Shown here: positions 16,403 to 26,000 of the stretch, one piece after another
How the letters are laid out: every line of letters begins with the position of its first letter
Numbering within the stretch: position 1 is the stretch's first letter
NCBI RefSeq assembly: GCF_036985595.1
Contig: NZ_BTPU01000035.1
Location: 1-64,000 of the forward strand
DNA: 64,000 nucleotides
Source: Vallitalea maricola
GTDB taxonomy: Bacteria > Bacillota > Clostridia > Lachnospirales > Vallitaleaceae
Direction: 5' to 3'
Position numbers and translations under genes: made by a program
The notes under the pieces: generated by a model
Databases searched by the model: none
What the model saw: the letters and a program-made list of their open reading frames with translations, nothing else
What the model was told of the DNA's origin: nothing

Positions 16403-18029
16403 GGATTTATTGAAAGTATTAATTGTTGATGATGAATATCTAATCAGAGAGCTTCTGAAGAAAAAAGTTGATTGGAAAAGTATTGAATGTGAAATAACAA
16501 GTGAAGCAAGTTGTGCTTCAGAAGTATTTGATATATTAGAAGAAACTCCTATTGATTTGATTATTACAGATATTAATATGCCAAAAACAGATGGGCTTGA
16601 GATGTCAAAACTAATTTTAGAAAGCTATCCTAAGATGAAAATAATGATTTTGACTGGATATGATAAATTTGAATATGCCAAAAGTGGTATAGAAATGGGA
16701 ATTGCAGATTATATCCTGAAACCTATACAAAAAGATAAAATAGAAGAATCAGTCCTTAATGTTAAGAAAGTTATTGAACAGGAAAGGATAAAAGAGTTGG
16801 AATATTGCTTTGTAAAAGAAAAACTCCAAGAAAATCTACCGTATCTCCAAGAAAAGTTTTTCATGGAATTATTACATAATGATTTAGTAAGAGAAGAGAT
16901 AGAGGAAAAGGTAAAATTCCTGCAATTGAAATTTAATATGGATTTGAAATTTCAAGTAGCTGTAATTGAATTAGAATTGGGTATAGATAAAAAGCTTTCT
17001 GAGGAAAACAGGCTTATTACTTTGCTAAGTGTAAAGAATCTAATTGATGATTATTATAAAGAAGTAGATGGGATCTATACTATATTTGATTCCAAGCAGC
17101 GAATAACAATTTGCCATAATAGTAATGAATCAGGTAATCTCTTAGAAGAATGCAATGATTTTCTAGAAGTGATAAAAGCTAATTGTAAGAGTAATGTCAG
17201 TATAGGTATTGGTAGTCCCAAATCCAGTATAAACCATATAAAAGAATCATACAAAGAAGCTTTATTATCCATACGTTATAAAACCATTCTAGGTAATAAT
17301 ACAGTAATATGCTATAAGGATTTAGACATAATATCCAATGAAAGCACTGTATTATCACCAATTGAAGAAGAAGAAATTGAACAATTACAGTTTTTAATCA
17401 AAACAGGATTAAAAGAAAATGCAATCGAGTATCTAGATTCTATTTTCCGCAAGATTGTACAAAAAGGAGATTTTGAAAATAAATTGTTCATTGAACATAT
17501 AAGAGTGCAAGTTACACGAATAGTATCCATGTTACTATATATGATTTCATCAATGAATATAAAAGTTGATTCAATTATTGATGATGAAGACAATTACTTC
17601 AAGATGGTAACAGATATAAAGACCATTCCTGGCGCAAAAGAAATTCTAGATACACTTATAACTAAAATAGTTGACTATATTAATAGTGTGCAGAAACACA
17701 TGGTAAATGATTATATTAAAGATGTAGAAGAATACATAAAAGATAATATTGGTAATTATGGATTAACCCTCAAGAAGGTAGCCGCCAATTTTTACTTGAA
17801 TCCCAGTTATCTAAGTAGAATATTCAAACAAAAAATAGGAATTTCCTTCAAAGAATATGTTAATAAAATAAGAATTGAAAAAGCAGTTGAATATGTTAGG
17901 AATACTGATATGAAAGTCTATGAAATAGGTGAAAAAATCGGTATACCAGATGCTAATTACTTTAGTGCTATTTTTAAAAAGCATGTGGGTATGTCAATCA
18001 CTAGTTACAAAAAGATGATACATAAATAA
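16386..18029 (+). CDS. YesN-type response regulator with AraC DNA-binding domain
   Basis: A 547-residue two-component regulator. The N-terminal receiver domain (LIVDDEYLIRELL at about 12-24) has the phospho-acceptor Asp in LIITDINMPKTDG near residue 62 and the conserved Lys in ADYILKPIQ. A central region of some 300 residues is typical of the YesN family, and two AraC helix-turn-helix units fill about 450-547 (LKKVAANFYLNPSYLSRIFKQKIG and YEIGEKIGIPDANYFSAIFKKHVG). The ATG at 16386 overlaps the kinase gene; a TTG at 16395 is an alternative. It probably activates the sugar ABC genes that start 129 bp downstream. Confidence 0.93.
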   Translation: MITLNKDLLKVLIVDDEYLIRELLKKKVDWKSIECEITSEASCASEVFDILEETPIDLIITDINMPKTDGLEMSKLILESYPKMKIMILTGYDKFEYAKSGIEMGIADYILKPIQKDKIEESVLNVKKVIEQERIKELEYCFVKEKLQENLPYLQEKFFMELLHNDLVREEIEEKVKFLQLKFNMDLKFQVAVIELELGIDKKLSEENRLITLLSVKNLIDDYYKEVDGIYTIFDSKQRITICHNSNESGNLLEECNDFLEVIKANCKSNVSIGIGSPKSSINHIKESYKEALLSIRYKTILGNNTVICYKDLDIISNESTVLSPIEEEEIEQLQFLIKTGLKENAIEYLDSIFRKIVQKGDFENKLFIEHIRVQVTRIVSMLLYMISSMNIKVDSIIDDEDNYFKMVTDIKTIPGAKEILDTLITKIVDYINSVQKHMVNDYIKDVEEYIKDNIGNYGLTLKKVAANFYLNPSYLSRIFKQKIGISFKEYVNKIRIEKAVEYVRNTDMKVYEIGEKIGIPDANYFSAIFKKHVGMSITSYKKMIHK

Positions 18030-18158
18030 TTTTATTTTTTGAGCATGTAAAATTATAATAAGTAAAATTTTCAAAGATTGAGGTAAAGAAAAAGTATGTA
18101 ATTTCTGGAAATAAAAAGCTATCATATAGAGGAACTAAATAATAAGGAGGAAATTCAA

Positions 18159-19505
18159 ATGAATACATTCTTTAAAAAAGTAGTTACGTTAATGCTGATA
18201 GGGGTAATGGTTTTATCTATGGTAGGTTGCGGTAATAAAACTGAAGAAAAAAAACAGACAGATAATAAGACAGTTGATACTACTAACCAAAAAGAGGATA
18301 AAGAGGATAATAAAGAAGAGGAAAAAATTACACTTAATGTATGGCATCTATGGACAACAGATGCAGATGCTAATGCGAGATCATTCAGTAAGGTACTTAA
18401 AATGTATGAAGAAGAGCATCCCAATGTGAAAATAGCTATAGATGCTACAGAAAATGAAGCATACAAGACAAAAATCAAGACTGCAATGGCTGCAAATGAA
18501 GCTCCTGATGTCTTCTTTGCTTGGGGAGGAGGTTTCGCTAAGCCATTTGTTGATGCAGCACAGGTGCTTTGCTTAGATGAATATTTATCAGATGAGCAAA
18601 AAGGACGATTGCTAACAGGTGCCACATCTAATGTAACCTATGATAATAAGTTATATGGATTACCATTTATACAATGGATGGGTATATTATATTGTAATGA
18701 AGAATTATTTGACAAATATCAGGTAAAAATACCAGATACATATGATGAATTGTTAACAGCTATTGATACATTCAACAAGAATGACATTAGTCCAATTAGT
18801 GTAGGAGCTAAAGATGGATGGCCAGCAATGTTCTGGCAGAATGCATCAGCCCTTAGAACAGCTGGCGTAGATAGTTGTAATGATGCTCTTGACAAGAAAA
18901 CATCTTTCGATCAGCCTGAGTTCATAGAAAGTGCAAGAATAGTAGAAGAACTGGTAAATAAGAAAGCTTTTGATGAAGGTTCTCTGGCTTATACTAATGA
19001 TGAAGCTAAGATAATTTTTTTGAATGGTGAAGTACCTATGCATTATATGGGAAGCTGGCTAGCTAGTGAGATACAAGATGAAGAGACTTCACTTATTAAA
19101 GATAAAGTAGTAGCTAAAAATTTTCCTGCTATCGATAAGGGTAAAGGAAATAAAAATGATTTCTTAGGTGGAGCTGTTGACTGTTTTATGATTAACAAAA
19201 ATACAAAATATAAAAAAGAAGCCGCAGAATTTGTAGCTTATGTAACAGAAAAAATGACAAAAGAAAGTTTTATATTAGGTGCAGGACTACCTGTATGGAA
19301 AATAGGAAACTTAGGAGATGACTTAGACTCATTATCCAAACAATTGGTAGATTTAGCTAATGATGCTACAGGATTCGTTCTAGCTTGGGATACCAAATTA
19401 ACAGGAGCAGATGCTGAAAAACACAAAACTCTAGTACAAGAGTTGTTTGCAGGCTCAAAAACACCTGAGGAATTTGTAAAAGAGATGCAGAAATTAAATG
19501 AATAA
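18159..19505 (+). CDS. Carbohydrate ABC transporter substrate-binding lipoprotein
   Basis: A 448-residue family 1 extracellular solute-binding protein. Residues 1-25 form a lipoprotein signal with lipobox MVGC, then a Glu/Lys/Asp-rich linker to about residue 55. The mature part starts ITLNVWHLWTTD, typical of the MalE/UgpB group, with DVFFAWGGGFAKPFVDA and YGLPFIQWMGILYCNEELF. AAGGAGG precedes the start. It is followed after a hairpin by two MalF/MalG-like permeases, so it should deliver sugar to them. The sugar is unknown; no glycoside hydrolase lies nearby to hint at it. Confidence 0.93.
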   Translation: MNTFFKKVVTLMLIGVMVLSMVGCGNKTEEKKQTDNKTVDTTNQKEDKEDNKEEEKITLNVWHLWTTDADANARSFSKVLKMYEEEHPNVKIAIDATENEAYKTKIKTAMAANEAPDVFFAWGGGFAKPFVDAAQVLCLDEYLSDEQKGRLLTGATSNVTYDNKLYGLPFIQWMGILYCNEELFDKYQVKIPDTYDELLTAIDTFNKNDISPISVGAKDGWPAMFWQNASALRTAGVDSCNDALDKKTSFDQPEFIESARIVEELVNKKAFDEGSLAYTNDEAKIIFLNGEVPMHYMGSWLASEIQDEETSLIKDKVVAKNFPAIDKGKGNKNDFLGGAVDCFMINKNTKYKKEAAEFVAYVTEKMTKESFILGAGLPVWKIGNLGDDLDSLSKQLVDLANDATGFVLAWDTKLTGADAEKHKTLVQELFAGSKTPEEFVKEMQKLNE

Positions 19506-19556
19506 GATTAGTTATTATTAAATGTTTTAAAATACATTTCATTAGTAATTATTAAC

Positions 19557-19604
19557 ATAGACTCTGTTTTTTATATCATTCATCTATATCTAAACAGGGT
19601 CTAT
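19557..19604 (+). terminator. Hairpin between binding-protein and permease genes
   Basis: ATAGACTCTGTTT (19557-19569) pairs with AAACAGGGTCTAT (19592-19604) over 13 bp with one U.G. No T-tract follows. Such a hairpin could protect the 3' end of the abundant binding-protein mRNA or partly terminate, lowering permease expression. Confidence 0.65.
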
Positions 19605-19660
19605 CTTATGGATTAATATCATTAATTAGTATAGATCGAATAGAAAGAAGGTAGAGTATA

Positions 19661-20545
19661 GTGGACAAAGTTTTAGGGAATAAAAAAGCCATATTTATTT
19701 TTGTGTTTCCAGCATTTATTGTATTTTTCTTAGTAGCGATATTACCAATATTCTTTTCGGTATATTATAGTATGTTGGATTGGGACGGAATCGGTAATGG
19801 AATATTTGTGGGATTGAAAAATTATATTGACTTATTTGTTAACAATACAGACGGATTTTCTTTTGCTATAAAAAATTCTTTTATATTGGCAGTATTATCC
19901 GTTTTCATACAAGTACCTCTAGCTCTCATATTGGCTATTATCATATCAAAAGGTATTAAAGGTGAAGGTTTCTTTAGAACAGTTTATTTTATTCCTGTAA
20001 TCATTTCAACAACGGTTATAGGACAGTTATGGATGAAAATATATCAACCTAAATATGGGTTGTTGAATAATATACTAGATAGTTTGAATCTTGATTTTCT
20101 TAAGCATAATTGGCTGGGTTCGCCAGAAACAGCTCTTGGCTGTGCATTCTTTGTAATTGTATGGCAATATATTGGATATCATATGTTGTTGCTTTACTCC
20201 GCTATAAAAGCTATTCCAAAGTCATTATATGAAGCAGCAAAAGTAGATGGAGCCACTAATTTTCAAACAGCGATTAAGATTACCATTCCTCTTATTATGC
20301 CAATGATTAAGGTATGTGTCACATTTGCATTGATAGGGTCACTTAAGACTTTTGATTTGATATATGTATTGACAAAAGGAGGACCTATACATGCAACTGA
20401 AGTTCCTACAACTCTAATGTTCAGTACCATATTCTTGCAGAACAAATATGGATATGGAAGTTCTATGGCTATTTTTATAATACTAGAGTGTTTAATATTT
20501 ACAGTTTTGATACAAAAAACCTTTAAAGTGAAGAATCAAATATAG
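19661..20545 (+). CDS. Sugar ABC transporter permease (MalF/UgpA type)
   Basis: A 294-residue inner-membrane permease with six predicted helices. The EAA loop that contacts the ATPase is LYEAAKVDGATNFQTAIKIT near 200-220. The start is GTG at 19661 after GAAGGTAGAG. The next permease follows 19 bp downstream. No ATPase gene is present in this operon, so a shared MsmK/UgpC-like ATPase encoded elsewhere is expected, as is usual for this transporter class in Firmicutes. Confidence 0.92.
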   Translation: MDKVLGNKKAIFIFVFPAFIVFFLVAILPIFFSVYYSMLDWDGIGNGIFVGLKNYIDLFVNNTDGFSFAIKNSFILAVLSVFIQVPLALILAIIISKGIKGEGFFRTVYFIPVIISTTVIGQLWMKIYQPKYGLLNNILDSLNLDFLKHNWLGSPETALGCAFFVIVWQYIGYHMLLLYSAIKAIPKSLYEAAKVDGATNFQTAIKITIPLIMPMIKVCVTFALIGSLKTFDLIYVLTKGGPIHATEVPTTLMFSTIFLQNKYGYGSSMAIFIILECLIFTVLIQKTFKVKNQI

Positions 20546-20564
20546 GGATTAGGAGGTAAAAAAG

Positions 20565-21395
20565 ATGAAAGAGAAGAAAATCAGTAAAACTGTTGAAAGA
20601 ATAATTCTAGTAATAATTGCTGTTATACAAATATATCCTTTATTCTGGCTGATTATATTTTCATTAAAAAATAATCAAGAGATATTTGGAGGTAATCCTT
20701 TAGGACTTCCTCATGAATTTTTATGGAAAAATTATATTAGGGTATTTTCCAATGGACATATCGGTACATATTTTATGAATAGTTTGATTGTTACTTTCGT
20801 GACAGTAGCTGTTACTTGTTTGTTGGCTGCTATGGCTTCTTATGCTATCTCTAGAATGAATTGGAAATTAAGTAATACAATGCTAATAGTGTTTCTATTA
20901 GGGTTAATGGTACCTATGCATGCAACATTACTCCCATTATTCATATTTCTTAAGAAGGCTCATTTGTATAATACTTACTTTTCATTGATACTACCTTATA
21001 TAGGATTCTCATTACCAATGGCTATTTATATACTAGTAGGTTATTTTGGTAATGTTCCAAAAGAATTGGAAGAATCAGCATGTCTTGATGGGGCGAGTAT
21101 ATATCAGATATTTGGTAAGATCATGTTACCCCTTATAAAACCAGCAATCGCTACAATTTCTATATTTACTTATCTCAGCTGTTGGAATGAATTGATGTTT
21201 GCTACAACATTTATTAGTAAACAAGGATTGAAGACTCTTACTGTAGGTATCATGGGTATGGTAGGTATGTATGCAACAAAATGGGGCGAACTTGGAGCTG
21301 GATTGGTTGTAGCTACAATTCCTACAGTAATAATCTATATATCAATGAGTAGTCAAGTACAGAAAAGTTTCACAACAGGGGCGTTAAAAGGATAA
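20565..21395 (+). CDS. Sugar ABC transporter permease (MalG/UgpE type)
   Basis: A 276-residue permease partner of the preceding gene. The N-terminus ends in a first helix with IYPLFWLIIFSLK, typical of MalG-like proteins. The EAA loop is LEESACLDGASIYQIFGKIM near 165-185, and the C-terminal SSQVQKSFTTGALKG matches the family's usual ending. AGGAGG lies 11 bases before the ATG. It ends the operon, with a terminator at 21414-21468. Confidence 0.93.
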   Translation: MKEKKISKTVERIILVIIAVIQIYPLFWLIIFSLKNNQEIFGGNPLGLPHEFLWKNYIRVFSNGHIGTYFMNSLIVTFVTVAVTCLLAAMASYAISRMNWKLSNTMLIVFLLGLMVPMHATLLPLFIFLKKAHLYNTYFSLILPYIGFSLPMAIYILVGYFGNVPKELEESACLDGASIYQIFGKIMLPLIKPAIATISIFTYLSCWNELMFATTFISKQGLKTLTVGIMGMVGMYATKWGELGAGLVVATIPTVIIYISMSSQVQKSFTTGALKG

Positions 21396-21413
21396 ATTCG
21401 GAAGATTAAAGAT

Positions 21414-21468
21414 GCTATCTATATAATATAGCTTGATTATATAAGATGGATTATAGGTAGCTTTTTTT
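21414..21468 (+). terminator. Terminator of the sugar ABC operon
   Basis: GCTATCTATA (21414-21423) pairs with TATAGGTAGC (21452-21461), followed by seven Ts. Confidence 0.85.
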
Positions 21469-21667
21469 ATTTGTTATAATTATATATAATTGTAGGATAA
21501 TGTCGAATTAATCTTAATATTGCGGTGAGTTTTGCTTGAAAAACAATATTTGAAGAGTTAATATTATATATAGATTATTGCAATAATTAAAAACATTTTT
21601 ATTTTATTTGAATTATATATTAATTATTAATATATAAAATAATGCCAATGTAGAAAAGGAGAAAAAT

Positions 21668-23137
21668 ATGAGGAAAATAATAAGTTTAATTTTAATGATT
21701 TGTTTTTTTGCACTACCTTTTAGTAGTATTGAATTTGCAGCAAATGATAATAAAGTAATTTCTTTGAGTGATGTAGATGTTATGGTGTTTGAAAATGGTT
21801 CCAATCAATTAGTTGAAACTGAAGACCAATTAACAGCTATAGCTGAAAATATAGACATATGTTTTGAAAACGGACAAATGAATTTAAAAATGAATATAAA
21901 AGATAATTTTAATAATAATATTCTATCACCTATAAATATATCTCTGGATTTATATCCAAGTCAAAGTGTAATATTTAAAGATAATGCTATAATTGGGATA
22001 CCTGTTGAAATATCTGAAAATTATCAACTGATGTCTTGTAGAATAGAAAATAATAGTTCATCTTATACATTATTAAAACCCAATATACACATGGAAGGAA
22101 GTACAGTTTTAAGCATTGGTTTATTAGACAAAAAAAGTAATGATATTTATTATATACAAGAAGAAGTGAATGAAATTAATTATCATAATATTAATAATGA
22201 AGCCAATGTAAATTTTAACAAACATATATATTCTGATCAAGACTTAATGAATATTGAATTAGATTATTTTTCTTTAAAAACTAATAAAGTAGAAAAAGAA
22301 GAAGTTTTAATTTCAGAAAATAATTGTAGTAAAAGTGTAGAATTTAACAGCCTAAATGATAATGAAGAATATATGCCTTTGGATAATTTTATTGATATCC
22401 TGAGAAAGAACAAAGAAATAGTTACTGACAATGGATATATTACTAATTCAGAAATACATACTACTAAGTCATTAGTATATAGAGTTGATGATTCAATATT
22501 TAAAAGTGGTAGTTTTGATAAATGGTATCATGATAGTGATTTAGATGCTACTGCTCCATATGCATATTCTTATATTACTTATCATTTTGCTGGAACTGAT
22601 AATAGATTAACATATTTGGTATATTTAGATATTCCTAAAAATATAAATTTTAGTAGTCAGTCGTTTTCTATACAATTAACTGTTAGAGATAATGTTAGTG
22701 TTTTGTATAATGTATACAATAAAACATTAGGTTTTTTTGGGGATGATAATAGGATTGATGTAGAAGATATAAAATTAACTCTTGATTCTGATACGGATGG
22801 TGGAGTAATTATAAAAAGATATTACACTCATTATAAAAAAGGATCTTTAGTTAAAAATGTTGTTCGTGCCATTATTGATTATATACCATATGTAAGTTCA
22901 GCAGTTGGCACAATTGAAAAATTAACAGCTTCAAGTGATACTAAGACAAATAAATGGTATAGTTATCATGATACAGCAGAAGCACAGAGTATTGCATATA
23001 ACGGAACAGTTGTTGATAAGATACAAGCAGATTTTAAAGAGATAATTAAGAAAGACGATTATGCTTTATTATGGGTGATGGGTGATTCTATTGATTCAAT
23101 AAATTCTTCATTTAAGTATACAGCAAACTATAATTAA
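21668..23137 (+). CDS. Exported protein of unknown function
   Basis: I do not recognise this 489-residue protein. It starts with a Sec signal peptide (RKIISLILMICFFALPFSS, cleavage probably after residue 24-25, EFA-A). The mature part is rich in Asn, Asp, Ser and Tyr, with alternating beta-strand-like segments and no Cys motif, LPXTG or C-terminal anchor. A short Asp-rich stretch LDSDTDGG near 375 could be a metal-binding loop. AAAAGGAG precedes the ATG. Codon use is strongly AT-biased and the region is more AT-rich than the sugar operon, which may mean a different history. It is flanked by hairpins and followed by another unrecognised gene. Confidence 0.75.
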   Translation: MRKIISLILMICFFALPFSSIEFAANDNKVISLSDVDVMVFENGSNQLVETEDQLTAIAENIDICFENGQMNLKMNIKDNFNNNILSPINISLDLYPSQSVIFKDNAIIGIPVEISENYQLMSCRIENNSSSYTLLKPNIHMEGSTVLSIGLLDKKSNDIYYIQEEVNEINYHNINNEANVNFNKHIYSDQDLMNIELDYFSLKTNKVEKEEVLISENNCSKSVEFNSLNDNEEYMPLDNFIDILRKNKEIVTDNGYITNSEIHTTKSLVYRVDDSIFKSGSFDKWYHDSDLDATAPYAYSYITYHFAGTDNRLTYLVYLDIPKNINFSSQSFSIQLTVRDNVSVLYNVYNKTLGFFGDDNRIDVEDIKLTLDSDTDGGVIIKRYYTHYKKGSLVKNVVRAIIDYIPYVSSAVGTIEKLTASSDTKTNKWYSYHDTAEAQSIAYNGTVVDKIQADFKEIIKKDDYALLWVMGDSIDSINSSFKYTANYN

Positions 23138-23182
23138 TATAAGAATTTATAGATCCATCTAATTTAGTATAAAAAGAAATCT

Positions 23183-23257
23183 TTGGAGAGGTTACCTTAT
23201 ATGGATATTGTATATAAATTTGTAAAATATCTATTTAAGGAGCTTCTCTACCAAATT
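23183..23257 (+). terminator. Imperfect hairpin after the exported-protein gene
   Basis: TTTGGAGAG pairs with CTCTACCAAA (one bulge), with CCTT/AAGG and GATATT/AAATATC continuing inward after internal loops. AT-rich sequence follows (ATTATTTTAATT). A leaky terminator is the simplest reading. Confidence 0.5.
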
Positions 23258-23330
23258 ATTTTAATTAATTATTATGCCAAAGACGGTTGTTAAAATGTGA
23301 ATATTTTGTTTATATCAGGAGCGGAGTTAA

Positions 23331-24197
23331 ATGAAAAAATATATTTTTATTGGAGTTGCATTTTTTATTCTGTTACTAATTACTATGTTTTTTGTGACTA
23401 ATAGAAAAGTAATTAATAAGGACAATGAAGTTATAATGATAAGAGAAGAGAATGATGATTCTACCGTATTATTAAAATATTACCCTGAAAATAATTATAT
23501 TGTAGAGAATAGAGTTTATTTTTCTAATCCGAATTATAATGCTAACAAAAAAGAGAATATGGTTGTTGTAAAAAAAGTTGGTGATATTGATGAGATATGG
23601 GAAATAACCCAATATAAAGATACAGACAGTAGTTTTAAGGATATCAGAAAAATATATACAGGTGAAAATATAAGTAATCCCAAATTTATTCCTAATAAAG
23701 ATGTTATTAGTTTTATTAAGGATAATTATTTATATGTATTAGATATTAATCAAAACGAAGAAAGTAAAGTATTGAATATAACACTCGAGGATTATGAATG
23801 GATGGATGATGTTAATGTTTTGTATACAGAAAAAAGTAGTGATGATAATTATAATATAATGAAATATAATATTGAGACTGAAGAGAAGACTTTATTTAGA
23901 ACAAATGCTTCAGAAGTATCTTTATCAAGCAATAAAGAATTTTTAGGTTATAGACTTGGTGATAATAAAAATATAGTTAGGATTGAAAGTTTAGACGCTA
24001 AAAAGGTTATTTATGAAGTGAAGAATGACTATGATTTTGGTAAATTTAAAGTATCTGATGATGGAGAGACTCTTATTGCATCAATTTATAAACTAAGTAA
24101 ATCAAAGGTTGTTAAGATTAATTGTAAGAATAATAAACAAAAATTAATTATAGATTCAGTATTACCTTCTACTATAGATTGGAAGTATGTAAAGTAG
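23331..24197 (+). CDS. Membrane-anchored beta-propeller-like protein, function unknown
   Basis: A 288-residue protein with one N-terminal membrane helix (about residues 4-22, IFIGVAFFILLLITMFFVT) and an extracytoplasmic domain. The domain shows repeated short beta-strand units such as VISFIKDNYLYVLDI, YEWMDDVNVLYTEK and NKEFLGYRLGDNKN, the pattern of TolB/WD-like propellers, though too few repeats are clear to be sure. GGAGCGG precedes the ATG. It follows the unrecognised exported protein in the same orientation with a hairpin between; the two may work together at the cell surface. Confidence 0.7.
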   Translation: MKKYIFIGVAFFILLLITMFFVTNRKVINKDNEVIMIREENDDSTVLLKYYPENNYIVENRVYFSNPNYNANKKENMVVVKKVGDIDEIWEITQYKDTDSSFKDIRKIYTGENISNPKFIPNKDVISFIKDNYLYVLDINQNEESKVLNITLEDYEWMDDVNVLYTEKSSDDNYNIMKYNIETEEKTLFRTNASEVSLSSNKEFLGYRLGDNKNIVRIESLDAKKVIYEVKNDYDFGKFKVSDDGETLIASIYKLSKSKVVKINCKNNKQKLIIDSVLPSTIDWKYVK

Positions 24198-24200
24198 TTT

Positions 24201-24247
24201 TAAGAAAAAGAGTATGATAAAAATATTATATTCTTTTTCTTATTTTT
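24201..24247 (+). terminator. Intrinsic terminator
   Basis: TAAGAAAAAGAGTAT (24201-24215) pairs with ATATTCTTTTTCTTA (24228-24242), 15 bp with one G.U, then five Ts. Confidence 0.82.
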
Positions 24248-24295
24248 ATACTTTTATGTAATTATTGTTAATTGATTTAATCTTTTTTAGACTAA

Positions 24296-24323
24296 TTGAC
24301 AACAAAAAAATATAGTGTATAAT
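24296..24323 (+). promoter_or_regulatory. Promoter of the symporter-ligase-IOR operon
   Basis: TTGACA (24296-24301), 16-base spacer, TATAAT (24318-24323). The predicted start near 24330 leaves a leader of about 175 bases. Confidence 0.8.
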
Positions 24324-24361
24324 TAGAAGTTAGTAAATATAATTAACATATATCAATCTAT

Positions 24362-24458
24362 AACTTCAATTTGTAATTAAACATGCGCTTGATGCGCTTT
24401 TATTTGTGCTAATTTAATTTAGCACTTTAAAGTCATATTACATAATAGCGTTGAAGTT
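24362..24458 (+). promoter_or_regulatory. Structured 5' leader, possible riboswitch or attenuator
   Basis: AACTTCAA (24362-24369) can pair with TTGAAGTT (24451-24458), closing a domain that holds GCGC-TTGAT-GCGC (24385-24397), GTGCTAA/TTAGCAC (24406-24412/24419-24425) and the palindrome ACTTTAAAGT (24424-24433). No T-box or known riboswitch consensus was recognised. The fold is a hand-made guess. Confidence 0.35.
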
Positions 24459-24505
24459 TAAAGTGGCGATATGTAGATTCTATAAAAAATAGGGAGAGCG
24501 ATTTA

Positions 24506-25975
24506 ATGAAAGTTTATTGGTTTTTCTTGGTAGGGTACATACTAATGATTATGGTTGTAAGCGCTATGAGTAGAAAAAAGGTTGAGGGAGTTTCAGGTTA
24601 TCTCCTTGGAGGAAGAAGAGTGCCGCCATGGATGTCAGCATTTTCGTATGGTACAGCTTATTTTTCAGCAGTTCTGTTTATTGGTTATGCAGGAAAATTA
24701 GGGTGGAACTTCGGGTTATCAGTGCTATGGATAGTAGTAGGGAATACAGTGATTGGTACATACTTGGCTTGGGAAGTTCTAGGAAAAAGAACTCGTGAAA
24801 TGACTCAAAGACTTAATGTATCTACTATGCCAGAATTCCTTGGAGTAAGATACAAGAGTAAGCCTCTAAAAATTGTATCAGCAACAATTATTTTCGTATT
24901 TTTAATGCCTTATGCGGCTTCAGTATATAAAGGTTTAGGATATTTGTTTGAAGAAATTTTTGGAATACCTACTTATATCATATTAATTATAATGATGGTT
25001 CTGACAGCTCTATACTTATTTGCAGGAGGATTGGTTGCTGCAACTATGGTAGATTTTATACAAGGATGTATTATGATTGTTGGAGTTATATTAATGTTAT
25101 TCTTTGTAATTAAATTTCCAAGTGTTGGAGGTTTGTCAGGTGCCATAAGTAACTTGAAATCAATTAATAAGGAATTAATATCTCCTATAGGACCACCAGG
25201 AGTTGTGCCTATATTATCGTTAGTTATTCTGACTAGTCTAGGTAGTTGGGGATTACCACAAATGGTACATAAATTCTATACAATCAAAAGTGAAAAATCA
25301 ATCAAGACAGCAAAATGGGTTTCTACTGCATTTGCACTTTTAATAACTACAGGTGCTTATTTTACAGGAAGTATAAGTAGACTTATCATTAGTGAATGTC
25401 CTACAATAAATGGAATGCCTGTTTATGACAGGATTATGCCATTGGTAATAAGTGAGACTTTGCCAACGGTAGTTGCGGCGATAATACTTGTATTGGTTTT
25501 ATCTGCATCTATGTCTACATTAGCTTCATTAGTCCTTGCATCAAGTTCTGCAATTACAATAGATTTATTGAAGACAGTTAAACCAGATATTAACGGAAAA
25601 ACATTGATGTGGGTTATGAAGGTACTATGTGTCGTATTTGTTGCACTATCATATATTGTAGCAACTTCTAATAGTCCTATACTGAACTTAGCCTCTTTAT
25701 CTTGGGGAGCAGTTTCAGGTTGCTTATTAGCTCCTTATCTACTTGGATTGTATTGGAAAAAAGCTACTAAACAAGGAGTATGGGTAGGAATGTTAACTGC
25801 TCTTTCCATTGTAATATACGGTGTTAGTAAATATGGGTTTGGAAGTTCTAATATACCTACAGTAGGTGCATTAGCTATTGTTGTTCCAATAATAACTATG
25901 AGTATAGTTAGTCTGGTTACTGAAAGTTATGAAGAAAGACATATCAATTATATATTTGCTAAAGAGGTAAAATAA
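24506..25975 (+). CDS. Sodium:solute symporter (SSS family)
   Basis: A 489-residue integral membrane protein of the SSS family with about 13 predicted helices. It begins with a periplasmic N-terminus and helix 1, then the conserved GGRRVPPWMSAFSYGTAYFSA and the family's LFAGGLVAATMVDFIQGCIM around residues 170-190. GGGAGAG precedes the ATG. The next gene encodes an arylacetate-CoA ligase, 25 bp away, so the substrate may be an aromatic acid or amino acid that feeds the IOR/ligase pathway. That assignment is inferred from position; SSS members also carry proline, acetate or sugars. Confidence 0.88.
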   Translation: MKVYWFFLVGYILMIMVVSAMSRKKVEGVSGYLLGGRRVPPWMSAFSYGTAYFSAVLFIGYAGKLGWNFGLSVLWIVVGNTVIGTYLAWEVLGKRTREMTQRLNVSTMPEFLGVRYKSKPLKIVSATIIFVFLMPYAASVYKGLGYLFEEIFGIPTYIILIIMMVLTALYLFAGGLVAATMVDFIQGCIMIVGVILMLFFVIKFPSVGGLSGAISNLKSINKELISPIGPPGVVPILSLVILTSLGSWGLPQMVHKFYTIKSEKSIKTAKWVSTAFALLITTGAYFTGSISRLIISECPTINGMPVYDRIMPLVISETLPTVVAAIILVLVLSASMSTLASLVLASSSAITIDLLKTVKPDINGKTLMWVMKVLCVVFVALSYIVATSNSPILNLASLSWGAVSGCLLAPYLLGLYWKKATKQGVWVGMLTALSIVIYGVSKYGFGSSNIPTVGALAIVVPIITMSIVSLVTESYEERHINYIFAKEVK

Positions 25976-26000
25976 TATAAGGTTGAAAGGAAATGGGAAA

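Noticed and set aside
24330..24505. T-box or known riboswitch in the symporter leader
   Set aside because: I could find neither the T-box sequence nor a recognisable purine, lysine, SAM, glycine or FMN consensus.
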